52,186 nt of DNA from an uncultured Prevotella sp. (GCA_900547005.1 URER01000013.1:1-52186); one strand, 5' to 3'; positions 35,359 to 44,528 are shown, numbered from the stretch's first letter. The notes: generated by a model from the sequence alone, not told the origin. Numbers and translations are program-made.

Positions 35359-35586
35359 CTATTCGCCCCAATCGCCCCAATCGTCCCAAGGACTGTAATG
35401 TCTCTTTGCAAATTCTCCGCCTGTTCCGTATTTGTCATCATCATTACCATTTCCAGAAGGGTTCCCAGATATTATGCCAAAATTCGTTCCGCCTCCATCC
35501 GGAGTCCAAGATTCAGCCAACAGTCCGCATTCCGTATTGGAAATGACGGTCTCTATTGCCGGCTTTACATAAAACTTTCTTTTCAT
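35359..35586 (-). CDS. Small peptide with Trp-Asp C-terminus, paralogue 2
   Basis: 75 aa, no known domain. It starts MKRKFYVKPAIETV, has ECGLLAES in the middle, a Gly/Asn/Asp-rich stretch and ends FAKRHYSPWDDWGDWGE. The same layout (basic-YV-K/R-P, then ECxL, Gly-Asp-rich linker, AKxH, W-D-x-W) is seen in the peptide at 35903-36103. No signal peptide or membrane segment. GTG at 35589 is possible, but the ATG at 35586 gives the family-like start. It lies 54 bp upstream of the 1062-aa surface protein on the same strand and behind a -7 box at 35735-35728. Bacteroidales genomes hold many such short genes; function unknown. Confidence 0.65.
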   Translation of the reverse strand: MKRKFYVKPAIETVISNTECGLLAESWTPDGGGTNFGIISGNPSGNGNDDDKYGTGGEFAKRHYSPWDDWGDWGE

Positions 35587-35902
35587 CACTCTGTTGATAT
35601 AATTAATGTTAGTATTTGTTGATATATTAATGTTAGTATTCTCTGTAAGTTATGTTATCAGGATTCTGTAAAGCTCCTGCTAATGAACTGTGAGCCAGTA
35701 TGGTTAAAGTCCATTGAAAGCACGTTGCAAAGTTAAGGAAAAAAACATCACGCCGTCTGACCGTGTAGAAAGTATGTGGATTATTTACTGATGTACGGCA
35801 CGGCAAAGTATTGATACACAGCACCTTACCCCAATAGCCTCCCCCAAAAAAGTGGATGACCATATTGTTGACCATAAGATATTTCCATATTGCCACGCTC
35901 CG
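35587..35902 (-). promoter_or_regulatory. Gap between the two small peptide genes
   Basis: 316 bp. On the minus strand TAACTTTG (35735-35728) matches TAnnTTTG and gives a leader of about 135 nt before the peptide-2 gene. TAATGTTAGTATT is repeated directly at about 35606 and 35627. An 87-codon frame fills the gap but has no protein-like features, so I treat the region as non-coding. Confidence 0.45.
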
Positions 35903-36103
35903 CTAATTCTCATCCCAGACATCCCAAACGTTGAAACTGTGCTTTTTCGCATCCACCTCATCGCCGTCACTGCCTTCGCCGCCATTTTGAATAAAGCCAT
36001 TCCCACCGCTTACACCTTCAATGGAACCGTTGTCCATAAGAGAACACTCGCAATGAACAGCATGAACGCGCGGCCTGACATACCTTTTCTTATCTGACAA
36101 CAT
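35903..36103 (-). CDS. Small peptide with Trp-Asp C-terminus, paralogue 1
   Basis: 66 aa: DKKRYVRPRVHAVHCECSL at the start, a Gly/Asn/Glu-rich middle (GGNGFIQNGGEGSDGDE) and the end AKKHSFNVWDVWDEN. It resembles the peptide at 35359-35586 along its whole length. It begins 13 nt inside the 3' end of the GH30-LRR fusion gene (stop at 36090), so the two are probably translationally coupled. No maturation enzyme, peptidase-containing transporter or immunity gene is next to it, which argues against assuming a bacteriocin or RiPP. Function unknown. Confidence 0.65.
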   Translation of the reverse strand: MLSDKKRYVRPRVHAVHCECSLMDNGSIEGVSGGNGFIQNGGEGSDGDEVDAKKHSFNVWDVWDEN

Positions 36104-39100
36104 ATTTCCTTCCTCCTTTTATATATATACCGGTGGGAAGGTCATGGGTGTTTTTTCCAACCATACGTCCTGTCAGGTCATATACAGGCAGACTTGCCTC
36201 GCCGGCATCCAGTCTGCAAAGGACCACTCCTGTAGCCTCGTCAAAGGTAAAGTTCACAGACTTGGAAAGACCGCTCTCATTTACGCTCTCGTCGATGATG
36301 AAATAAGCGCGGTAGCCTTTGGCGTTGGTGACCTCACCTTTGTTCCTGTAACGGAAGGTGTTGTCGCTTATATACAATACTTTGTTGTCTGCCGAGATGT
36401 TTGTGGAGTTATAATTACCCACAAATGTATAAGCGTCATAAGTCACCCTCTGAAGGTCGGGCAGGTTGTCGCGGGAGGGTGCTGAGACATCCTCTGCCAG
36501 ATAATATCCGGCCTCATCGCCTGTCACATATTCGTCATAATAAGAGCCGTTGTATGTCTCCTCTGAATACGGCGCGACGCAAACGGCATTGTTGCCGTAA
36601 TCGTCCTTCAGCATCATGATATAGGGTTTGCCGGCCTTGATGCCCTCATCCGTGACTTTGAATCTCAGGACGTTTCCGTCGGAAGCCCTTGACACACCGG
36701 TGAATTCTGCGACGACAGTGCCGCTGCCGAATGTATTCTTTACCTGCTGCCCGGTCAATGTAACCGGCAGACAGACGGTATTCCAGTTGTTCTTGAACGT
36801 GCGATATATGCGCAAGTCTGCATGCTCCTGTCCTGCTATGTCGTAGTCACGATCCTGATAAACAGACTTTGTAAGCAGGCGCAGGAACTCTCCGTACTTT
36901 GCCTTCCCTTTTGCCTCGTCGGCGTTTCCGTTCTCGTCTATGCGGGTATCGTCATTCCCGTCTTCCGTGCTGTAGCGATATTGCTCCGCCGACACACCTT
37001 CTCCGAAATGAACGACCATGGCATTCTGGCGGATATGCGTGTCTGTGCCGTTGGTCTTGTTGCGGATGCCTGCAAAGGCATACTCCGAGAAATAATTCCA
37101 AGAGTAGCTATACCAGGAAGAATCGTACAGGGGTACCGCAGGGGATATGGGGTTGCTGACATATATATCCGTTATCCGGCAATCACCGAAGGCGGCGTTG
37201 TCTATCATCGTTACAGACTCTGGAATGACAAGCTTATCCAACTGATGGCAACTATAAAACGCCGCGTTCCAAATCTCGCCCGAGTTCTTTATCATATTGT
37301 TGATGTCGGCGGCGGGCAATGTGTAGGTTTCCGTAAAGGCATTGCTGCGTATATCACCTATTGTCGTGCCGTTGTCGCTATATTTGAAACTCTCCAGATT
37401 ATGGTTCTTATAGAACGCCTGACGTCCGATTCTGTCTATCTCCCAGTTGTCGCCGATATAGAAGTCTTTCAATCCCTCTTTAGAAGACTTCTCGTATTCG
37501 GTCTTGTAAGGCTCCTCGTTTTTATACATCCGAATGAAGTCCATCGGGACAGTCACCTTTGCTTTTTCCTGTCTGTTGTCAAATGAAAGAGCGTGCAGAC
37601 GGTAGTCATACATCAGCATACCGACGCCCAATGTCTCCAAATCGCCTGTGAGATTGACGACTCTCAGGTTAGGACAAGAGGAGAAGGCATAGTTGCCAAT
37701 CTGCTTCAGACCGTTAGGCAACAGCACCATCTCCAATGTCTCGCAGGCTTTGGTAAAATCGGCCGGCAGCTCTGACAATGTTGCTTCTGTGAAGTCCATA
37801 TAACGGATTTTACCTCCTCTGGCCCTATAGTCCGTCAGACTTTTAAGCATATCCTGTGTCACGTTACCTTTGAAACGAAAATACTCGGCCTTGCTGCTGA
37901 TGGCGTCATTCAGCGCATTGGCATCGCTGACGTCATAATATTTTTGGATATCTAAGGAATAAGCAGAATTGTCTGCATTCGGCGTAACCGTAAAGATATA
38001 TGTGGTATTATCCTCAAGAGACGCTCCTGACTTGTATTTAAGGTTGCCTGTTCTATTCCCGCCAGACATCTCAAAGTCCAGTTTGTCCGCAGCCAAACCG
38101 GTCAAGGCTATATCTGCCGCCGTATACTCTTGTGAGTAGTTCTCTTTGGGATAGAATTTTATGTTCAAATCCTTCGCGTTTATATTAACACCCGTAGTCA
38201 GTGTCATACGGTAAGTGCCGGGAGCCACCTTTGCGAGGCTTGGCTTAGGGTCTTGCCAAGTACCGGATGAAGCAATGCCGCTTTTGTTGAAAGTATTAGT
38301 CCACCCACCGACATACACCTCCGTATCAGCAGCCACGGCCGTCAGCATTCCGTTGTCAATCACAATTCTGTATTTCCCGTCAGTCCCCAAGAAGCGATAC
38401 GTATCACTGTTGTCCAAATTCCTGAAGAAGCAGTCTGAATCAATGCTGCCATACACAAGTGCGTCAGAAAGAATATAAGACTTGTTCTGTATTAAATCAT
38501 ATTCCTGTCCCTCGGTCATTCCTGCCGGCTGCTCTTCTACATCACCGAACAGAACCGACACCACGCTGTTGGCAGGCACCCTGACACTTGCATATTCCTT
38601 TCCGTCCGTTACACAGAAATTTTGCTCCGCACTGTTCGAGCTTGCGAAGATTATCGCCAAAGTGCCGTCCGGATTTCTGAACGCCGAATAATCCATATTC
38701 TCTGCCCACCATCCGGAAGTGTTGATACGGCAGGCACCGGGCTTGACGACTGCACTGATATGGCTGACGGCATAATAATGGGAATTATATCTCAGGGAGC
38801 CGTCGTTAAAAATATCCACAGCACCAAAGGCGGTCTTGCAGGCTCCGTCTTCATCTGTATAAGGTCCGCGATTCTCGTCAAGCATAAAATTCCAGACGAT
38901 TACCGCCTTGCACCAGTTGTTTACCGTGCCTATGACCAAATCTTTCATGTCGTACACCAATCGCGCGCTAAGGTTAGAACCGTCAATCCAGTCGCCGATA
39001 GTGTGTTCTGTAAATATCAAGTCCTTATCAGGCTTTTGCCAGTGAATATCGGAAAGTTCACTGTAATTGCCCCCATAATTGTGATAAGCCGCGCCTACCA

Positions 39101-40001
39101 CAAGCTCCGCACCTTCAAAGCCGGTGCCTATCTCGTCATAGACCTTCACAGGATAGTCGTCCTGGTCGCTGATATTGTCGTAATTGTAGTTGTGGTCGAA
39201 CAGATATATCTTAGTCGTGATACCGTTCTGTTTGAATGCGGCGGCCAGTTCCTTCACAAACGGAGCCTCCTCCTGCCACGGCATATACAGAGAGGCGCAG
39301 TTTCCTTTATTTAATGGCTCGTTCTGCGGGGTTACGGCGGTTATATTGATGCCGTTAGCCTTCATGGCATTTATAAACCTAACGAAATAATCGGCGTAGG
39401 TTTTGTAATACGCAGGGTTCAGACTGCCGCCTCTCCATTGGTTATGGGCGTTCTTGTCAGTAATGTTGTCCACCTTCATCCACCGGGGACACGTCCACGG
39501 CGCAGCCATTATCTTAAGGTCGGGATTGATGGCAAGAATTTCTTTCAGCACAGGTATCACATAGTCTGTCTCATCACTCTGCAGGGCAAACTTTGCCAGC
39601 GGATCGGAATCGCTGCCTTTCTCATCGCAAAGGGTGTAATCCCGACTTGAGAAATCGCAGCATCCGATGCTTACACGGACATAATTCGCTCCGTAGCCGG
39701 ATGCCGGTGAAAAAGTCTTCTTCAGCAAGGCTGTGCGTTGCGGCTTGGACATCTTCACCAGCAAATTATATGCGGCCGCATAGGTAATGGCATAGCCGAA
39801 ACCGTCTATACTCTGGTTGGTCCCGGAGGGTTTCAAGGTGATAACGTTGCTGTTTCCCGCTGTGGTTGTTGTTGCCGAGACTGTCTTTTCCAGACTCTTG
39901 GTCCTGTCTGCCGTGGTTGTATAGGTAACAGCCCGCTGGGCATGGCTTTCCTGTAAAAGACAGAAAACAAATATACACGACAGGAGAATCTTTATATTCA
40001 T
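36090..40001 (-). CDS. GH30 glycosidase fused to LRR domain with T9SS tail
   Basis: 1303-aa exported enzyme. Signal peptide (FVFCLLQESHAQ); GH30 catalytic domain (about 50-500) with IDGFGYAITYAAAYNLL, acid/base Glu in VTPQNEPLN (near 225) and nucleophile Glu in LIFTEHTIG (near 330). A beta-sandwich module (about 525-680) is shared with the surface protein at 32116-35304. A BspA-type leucine-rich-repeat domain (about 710-950; LKQIGNYAFSSCPNL, LVIPESVTMIDNAAFGDC) and another beta-rich region follow. The tail LPVYDLTGRMVG...GIYIKGGRKYVVR is a T9SS sorting signal. The GH30 part parallels the lipoprotein enzyme at 24487, so the same beta-1,6-glucanase activity is expected. The fusion of GH30 with LRR repeats is unusual. 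Confidence 0.85.
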   Translation of the reverse strand: MNIKILLSCIFVFCLLQESHAQRAVTYTTTADRTKSLEKTVSATTTTAGNSNVITLKPSGTNQSIDGFGYAITYAAAYNLLVKMSKPQRTALLKKTFSPASGYGANYVRVSIGCCDFSSRDYTLCDEKGSDSDPLAKFALQSDETDYVIPVLKEILAINPDLKIMAAPWTCPRWMKVDNITDKNAHNQWRGGSLNPAYYKTYADYFVRFINAMKANGINITAVTPQNEPLNKGNCASLYMPWQEEAPFVKELAAAFKQNGITTKIYLFDHNYNYDNISDQDDYPVKVYDEIGTGFEGAELVVGAAYHNYGGNYSELSDIHWQKPDKDLIFTEHTIGDWIDGSNLSARLVYDMKDLVIGTVNNWCKAVIVWNFMLDENRGPYTDEDGACKTAFGAVDIFNDGSLRYNSHYYAVSHISAVVKPGACRINTSGWWAENMDYSAFRNPDGTLAIIFASSNSAEQNFCVTDGKEYASVRVPANSVVSVLFGDVEEQPAGMTEGQEYDLIQNKSYILSDALVYGSIDSDCFFRNLDNSDTYRFLGTDGKYRIVIDNGMLTAVAADTEVYVGGWTNTFNKSGIASSGTWQDPKPSLAKVAPGTYRMTLTTGVNINAKDLNIKFYPKENYSQEYTAADIALTGLAADKLDFEMSGGNRTGNLKYKSGASLEDNTTYIFTVTPNADNSAYSLDIQKYYDVSDANALNDAISSKAEYFRFKGNVTQDMLKSLTDYRARGGKIRYMDFTEATLSELPADFTKACETLEMVLLPNGLKQIGNYAFSSCPNLRVVNLTGDLETLGVGMLMYDYRLHALSFDNRQEKAKVTVPMDFIRMYKNEEPYKTEYEKSSKEGLKDFYIGDNWEIDRIGRQAFYKNHNLESFKYSDNGTTIGDIRSNAFTETYTLPAADINNMIKNSGEIWNAAFYSCHQLDKLVIPESVTMIDNAAFGDCRITDIYVSNPISPAVPLYDSSWYSYSWNYFSEYAFAGIRNKTNGTDTHIRQNAMVVHFGEGVSAEQYRYSTEDGNDDTRIDENGNADEAKGKAKYGEFLRLLTKSVYQDRDYDIAGQEHADLRIYRTFKNNWNTVCLPVTLTGQQVKNTFGSGTVVAEFTGVSRASDGNVLRFKVTDEGIKAGKPYIMMLKDDYGNNAVCVAPYSEETYNGSYYDEYVTGDEAGYYLAEDVSAPSRDNLPDLQRVTYDAYTFVGNYNSTNISADNKVLYISDNTFRYRNKGEVTNAKGYRAYFIIDESVNESGLSKSVNFTFDEATGVVLCRLDAGEASLPVYDLTGRMVGKNTHDLPTGIYIKGGRKYVVR

Positions 40002-40068
40002 TGATGTTATGGTAGCGTTAGTTGATAACAGATAATTGTAGGTCTTTGGATTACGGTAACACGGTCGC

Positions 40069-40115
40069 CCGCTAAATTCCTTTCCCGATATGTATCGGGA
40101 TAAAGAACTTAGCGG
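40069..40115 (-). other. Hairpin between the SusE/F-like and GH30-LRR genes
   Basis: CCGCTAA/TTAGCGG, an imperfect TTCTTT/AAAGGAA and CCCGATA/TATCGGG stack into one long hairpin with no T-run behind it. It may separate expression of the two genes by RNA processing or stability, not termination. This is an inference from shape alone. Confidence 0.45.
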
Positions 40116-40135
40116 ACTAAAACAAAAAAGGTAGT

Positions 40136-41017
40136 TTATCTGACAATCTCCTTAGTTACAGCGGTTCCACGCTTTACGATATATATACCGTGTGCCGGAG
40201 AGGCTACTTTCACACCGTGAAGGGTATAATACTCTGGCTCTTCGGTCTTGATTGTCGTTTGGGATATGCCGGTTGCGGAAGTCAACGTCAACTCGAATGT
40301 GCTTAAATTGAACGAGACAACATATTGGCCTGTCATACTTACCTTGATGTTCTTAGTGCTTTTGGCAAGAGTCAGGGTAAGATTTTCCGGTGAGAGTGCG
40401 GGAGTGTTGTCGGTCGGCACACCGAACTCCGGCGACCAGCCTTTTCCGAACACCTTGAATTCATGGGGTTTACCGGGTTCTTCTTGGGTTGTAAAGTTAA
40501 CGGTGGCTGAATAGATGCCGCCGTTCTCTGTCATGGCAATAGAGCCGTCTTTGCCCGGTTCGATCCAGTTTGTCATGCTTCCAGTGATATACAACTTCAA
40601 GTCTGAAACAGGAGTGCCGGTAACCGTCAGGGTCTTTGCTTCCGGATCGAACACGACTTTGGCGTTTTGTATTGCCGTAACATAATTGGCAAATTCAATG
40701 TTCGACGGATCTGCGCCTCCGTTTTTTGCCTTAAGGCTGAATGTCTTGCCATTCTCCACCATGTCATCGCTTGACGGTGCGCCATACTGAACATCCCAAT
40801 TGTTTTTCTCAATGTCGACAATCTTGAAGCCTGCTGTCAGTTTTTCGATTGTTGTCTCATATTTGCCGTCTGCATTCTTGGTCAGAACGCCGTTGGCCGC
40901 ACGAGACGCTTCGAAATTCCATGCCGGATCGGTAAATGAACCGACGATTGCATATTCTGCCGCAGAGATTTGAGCCGCAGCCAGAATTGCCATGAAGACG
41001 AGTAAAATCTTTCTCAT
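40136..41017 (-). CDS. SusE/SusF-like starch-binding-type surface protein with T9SS tail
   Basis: A 293-aa secreted protein. Signal peptide (MRKILLVFMAILAAAQISAA), then two beta-sandwich modules of the SusE/SusF type: about 22-130 (YAIVGSFTDPAWNF, KYETTIEKLTAGFKIVD) and about 132-240 (LYITGSMTNWIEPGKDG, KPHEFKVFGKGWSPEFG). The C-terminal tail (YYTLHGVKVASPAHGIYIVKRG) resembles a T9SS sorting signal, unlike classical SusE/F proteins, which are lipoproteins. It precedes the GH30-LRR gene on the same strand and has a -7 box at 41114-41107. A glycan-binding role is likely; the ligand is unknown. Confidence 0.75.
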   Translation of the reverse strand: MRKILLVFMAILAAAQISAAEYAIVGSFTDPAWNFEASRAANGVLTKNADGKYETTIEKLTAGFKIVDIEKNNWDVQYGAPSSDDMVENGKTFSLKAKNGGADPSNIEFANYVTAIQNAKVVFDPEAKTLTVTGTPVSDLKLYITGSMTNWIEPGKDGSIAMTENGGIYSATVNFTTQEEPGKPHEFKVFGKGWSPEFGVPTDNTPALSPENLTLTLAKSTKNIKVSMTGQYVVSFNLSTFELTLTSATGISQTTIKTEEPEYYTLHGVKVASPAHGIYIVKRGTAVTKEIVR

Positions 41018-41106
41018 AATTCTTTTGTTTTTTTATTGTTAATAATTGGTTATATGGTTTTACCTATTTGTCTTTAAGGAAACACAGGTGATTCCTTTTG
41101 CCTCAG

Positions 41107-41114
41107 CAAAGTTA
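41107..41114 (-). promoter_or_regulatory. -7 box upstream of the SusE/F-like gene
   Basis: TAACTTTG on the minus strand matches TAnnTTTG, about 90 nt before the ATG at 41017. No -33 TTTG at the expected distance. The remaining 41018-41322 is A+T-rich with nothing else recognisable. Confidence 0.4.
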
Positions 41115-41322
41115 TGGATACATATAAAATAATCCTATTCGGTGTAGATGGTATGTGGAAAAAATATGAGACGATTATAATGTAAATCGCTTATACTTAA
41201 TGTTTTACAGAGGTTTGGAATAGTGAGAAATATAGATTGATGAAAGATTTGCAGTTGGCGTTTTTCCCGTTTTACCCTACATCATACACGGCTGAGATGT
41301 AAAGGTGGTAACTTATAGAACC

Positions 41323-41940
41323 CGCCATTTATCATTTTGCAAAAGTCAGGAACTTCGTTTTGTAAATAAAAACTACCGAAAATTAACATTGTTAACACAG
41401 AAAATGCCTCCTCAAAATCGCAGAAAAATACGGTTTTCGAGCCAAAAACAGAACTCCGGGGAGCGCGAAAAGGCGACTTTAGAGCGAAAAACTGCACATT
41501 CGCCCCACGAAGTGTGCAATTTTACAGCCGCGAGAGACCGTTTTTCGCCCGTTTTTTACCACCCGAAAAACACCATTCCGAAATGTTAACGCCGCAAAAG
41601 TGCCACTTTTGCATTCTAACGGAGCCACTTTCAGAGCGCAACGGAGCCACTATTGAACGCTAACGGAGGCACTTTCGGAGCCTAAAAGTGCCACTTTTGC
41701 ACTCCAACGGAGCCTATTTTAGAAAATAGAAGGGCAAAAAACGCATTCCCGAAAGGCCAAAAACGCCACAAAACCGCATAAGTCCCTGACGCTCAGAACC
41801 TTGCAGCGATTTTACCAAAAACTCAAAATCAGAGCGTTTTTGCGAGCAAGAAAACTTTCGATTGAAAATTCGCGAAAATACGAAACAACCTTGTAAAGAT
41901 TTTTCCAAACGCTAAATAAATCTTAAAAAACCTTTCACCA
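41323..41940. repeat. Large intergenic repeat, copy C
   Basis: About 618 bp, near-identical in layout to 17222-17845 and in the same orientation. The core at about 41595-41720 repeats the CNAACGGAGCCACTTT units and the GCAAAAGTGCCACTTTTGC palindrome. The right end has TTTTTGCGAGCAAGAAAAC and TTGTAAAGATTTTTCC. It lies about 85 bp past the stop codon of the AraC-type regulator gene, the same position copy B takes behind the other regulator. Confidence 0.8.
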
Positions 41941-42024
41941 AGATTTATCACCCGTCAGTTGAACTTGAAAATCATGCAGCCTTTTTGACACACCATCCTC
42001 CTTAAAAAAATGGCACGAGACGCA

Positions 42025-44352
42025 TCAACCGGAATATTCGGACGGTGCCACGCCATATTTCTTTTTGAAACAACGCGAGAAATACCTCGTATCAGCATAT
42101 CCGCACTTATAGGCCACATCCGATATGTTCGGCTTTACGCCATCCTCAGGACAGCTAAGCATACGGGCAGCCTGCCTCATACGGGCGTTGATGAGCAACT
42201 GGGCGGCCGTAATGCCGACGAGCGAACGCAACTTACGGTTCAGGCTGCTGCGGCTCGAAGCGGCAAAAACAGCCATATCGTCGATGTTGGCCTCACTGTT
42301 GCCGATATTCTCCTCTATGTATAGCTTAACACGTTGAAGGAATTTCCGGTCACTTTCCGACAGGTCTCCGGGCAGACTATCTATGCGCTGCGCATCCTGT
42401 CCGACGTTCTCCGTCTTGCCACTGTCAAGCAAGGACATGTACTTGTCAAGCAGTTCGCGACGCTGTCTGGTCAACGAGCGTATATAGAACATAGTATGGA
42501 CAACAGCTGCTATAACGCCCGTGATGAGGAGCCAAAGCATTATCCTTGCCCAAAGAGTCTCATACCAATGATATTTCACGACGATAACGACCTTGCGGTT
42601 GTTGTCAACCCAACGGCCATAGCGGTCGGTTGACTGTATCTCCAGAACATATTCTCCGGGCTGAATGTCGTAGAACGTAAGTGTGCGCTGCTTGTCCGCC
42701 ACGCTCCACGCTGCCTCTCCAATACGGCTACGGTAGCAGATTTCCGAATTGTCATGATAGCACAACGCGGCAAATGACAGGGAGAAGTTTCGTTCGTCCG
42801 TGTCTATGAATATCGTGTCGCGGGCACAGACACCGAGATCTGGCAGTTTTCCGTTGACCGAAAGACATGTCAGACGTATCGGCGGCGTGACGTCTCGCGT
42901 TTCCATATTGCGGCACGTGGCCACATACGCCCCCTGTTCCTGTCCGAATATCCATGAGCCGTCATAGAGACGGAGCGGACGTTCTTCCGAGAAATGGCAT
43001 CTGTCGTTCCAGAAGCTGCGCGCATAGGTAACAGTCCGGTCTCTCTCCGGCTCGAACTCCATCACCCGGTCTACACACACAACAAATATCCTGCTGCTGT
43101 CTTTCACAGCCATTGCGATGCAGGCGTCAGAGGTAAGCGAAGAATTTGAACTGTTGAAATTGGTGAACGAAGGCTCTTTATCCATCAGTGCCGCCTCATC
43201 TATCATGTCAATTCCATGATTTTCCGTTGCTATGAATATGTGTCCTTTGCCGTCGTCCGCAATGTCCATAACGGCGTTGTTACACAGACTTTCCTTTCTT
43301 TCACCGTCGCGCGTCAGCCGTCGGAACGTGGTTTTACTTATATTCCGACTGTCTATCCGCCCCACGACGAGCCCGTTTGTCGTCGCACAGACAAGGGTTC
43401 CGCCAGAAGTGACAAGCAGACGTCTCACTTTGTCACGCCCAATGTCTTCTCCGCCACCACGGAAACCTACCGGCTCGGGATTGGCGGACAACGGATTGGG
43501 TACACACTGAACCCCTCCGCCGAACGAAGCCAGCCACAAACGGCCATCATGGTCTTCCACAATATGATAGATGATATCACACTGTCGGCTATCTATCCGC
43601 GTGATTTCAAAGGAACTTTCCGACACCGGGCGTAGTCGCAACAGGGCCCCGGGCTTGCATCCCACCCACACGTCGCCGCCATGCGTCTGCATAAGACAGT
43701 AGGCCCTGTAGCCGAAGCGTGTCTTTTGCTTATGAATACGCCCGTCGCTGCCTACATATCCAATGAGCCTGTTGGTCTTGTCATAGATGCGGACTGTCTC
43801 GTCTTCCTTCGTGGCGAGCCACCAACGCTGGCGGTTGTCTTTCATGAAAGCCCTTGCCTGAACGTCTTCCGTGCCGGAGACGAGCGACGCCGGACGATAT
43901 TCACTGATGGTCTTGGTAATGCCGTAGCGTTCTATCTGCCACCGGTTTCCCTCGCTGTCTGTGAACGGCGGCGTTCCTTCCTGACTGGTGATGGTGGGCG
44001 GAACGTGCCTGGCCACATCATACAGACGATAATCCCGTGTGTCAAGCATGAAAGAACCGGCGGTTGTCCGGCAGACGATGTTTCCCCGAGCGTCAAGTTC
44101 CATCTTCCTTATGACCTCCGAACTGATATGGGTCCCGTCACCGGGCTTGGCCTTTATCTGCCGGAATTCATAGCCGTCATACCGGCAGAGACCGTTCCAC
44201 GTGGCTACCCAAATAAAGCCTTGACGGTCCTGAACAATACCGGAAACGACCCAATGGGGCAGCCCGGAATGGATGTCATAGGTGGTTGTGTGTCTGGAAT
44301 AGACACTCATTATATTCAGACAGAACAGTATTATTATATAGACAGGCTTCAT
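42025..44352 (-). CDS. Membrane AraC-type regulator with Reg_prop/Y_Y_Y sensor but no kinase
   Basis: Likely controls the divergent GH95 gene. The 775-aa product has a signal peptide, a periplasmic beta-propeller of Reg_prop repeats (IVQDRQGFIWVATWNGLCRYDG near 28; IVEDHDGRLWLASFGGG) and a Y_Y_Y domain (about 515-600; YRSRIGEAAW). One membrane segment follows (RIMLWLLITGVIAAVV, near 615) and then, directly, a C-terminal AraC helix-turn-helix (NIGNSEANIDDMAVFAASSR, ISDVAYKCGYADTRYFSRCF). The histidine kinase, phosphoacceptor and receiver domains of normal hybrid two-component systems are absent. The ATG at 44352 is used because it gives a signal peptide and the upstream frame runs through the -7 box at 44413-44406. 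Confidence 0.88.
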   Translation of the reverse strand: MKPVYIIILFCLNIMSVYSRHTTTYDIHSGLPHWVVSGIVQDRQGFIWVATWNGLCRYDGYEFRQIKAKPGDGTHISSEVIRKMELDARGNIVCRTTAGSFMLDTRDYRLYDVARHVPPTITSQEGTPPFTDSEGNRWQIERYGITKTISEYRPASLVSGTEDVQARAFMKDNRQRWWLATKEDETVRIYDKTNRLIGYVGSDGRIHKQKTRFGYRAYCLMQTHGGDVWVGCKPGALLRLRPVSESSFEITRIDSRQCDIIYHIVEDHDGRLWLASFGGGVQCVPNPLSANPEPVGFRGGGEDIGRDKVRRLLVTSGGTLVCATTNGLVVGRIDSRNISKTTFRRLTRDGERKESLCNNAVMDIADDGKGHIFIATENHGIDMIDEAALMDKEPSFTNFNSSNSSLTSDACIAMAVKDSSRIFVVCVDRVMEFEPERDRTVTYARSFWNDRCHFSEERPLRLYDGSWIFGQEQGAYVATCRNMETRDVTPPIRLTCLSVNGKLPDLGVCARDTIFIDTDERNFSLSFAALCYHDNSEICYRSRIGEAAWSVADKQRTLTFYDIQPGEYVLEIQSTDRYGRWVDNNRKVVIVVKYHWYETLWARIMLWLLITGVIAAVVHTMFYIRSLTRQRRELLDKYMSLLDSGKTENVGQDAQRIDSLPGDLSESDRKFLQRVKLYIEENIGNSEANIDDMAVFAASSRSSLNRKLRSLVGITAAQLLINARMRQAARMLSCPEDGVKPNISDVAYKCGYADTRYFSRCFKKKYGVAPSEYSG

Positions 44353-44405
44353 AGTTAACGGATTGTAGTTCGCTGATACTTCTTCGGTTGAAGTTTTAAC
44401 ACACG

Positions 44406-44528
44406 CAAAGATAAGAAAAAAACTGGCTACAGTGTCCTGAAAAGGTGTAAAAAAACATACTATAAGCCCTTTTTCATCATGTATGAGCACTTTTTCCACA
44501 TAGATTCTACTGCCTCTCTCTATCTTTG
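44406..44528. promoter_or_regulatory. Divergent -7 boxes between the regulator and GH95
   Basis: TATCTTTG on the minus strand at 44413-44406 (regulator) and TATCTTTG on the plus strand at 44521-44528 (GH95), both matching TAnnTTTG. No good -33 TTTG is present for either. The GH95 leader would be about 75 nt. Confidence 0.5.

Noticed and set aside
35633..35896. 87-codon frame between the two small peptide genes
   Set aside because: It has no family resemblance to the peptides, a composition unlike a protein, and it covers a promoter box.
35359..36103. Reading the two small peptides as a bacteriocin or RiPP locus
   Set aside because: No modifying enzyme, peptidase transporter, immunity protein or double-glycine leader is present nearby. 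Kept as unknown small proteins instead.
36822..37586. 254-codon plus-strand frame within the GH30-LRR gene
   Set aside because: Antisense to a gene with recognisable LRR repeats and T9SS tail; no signals of its own.
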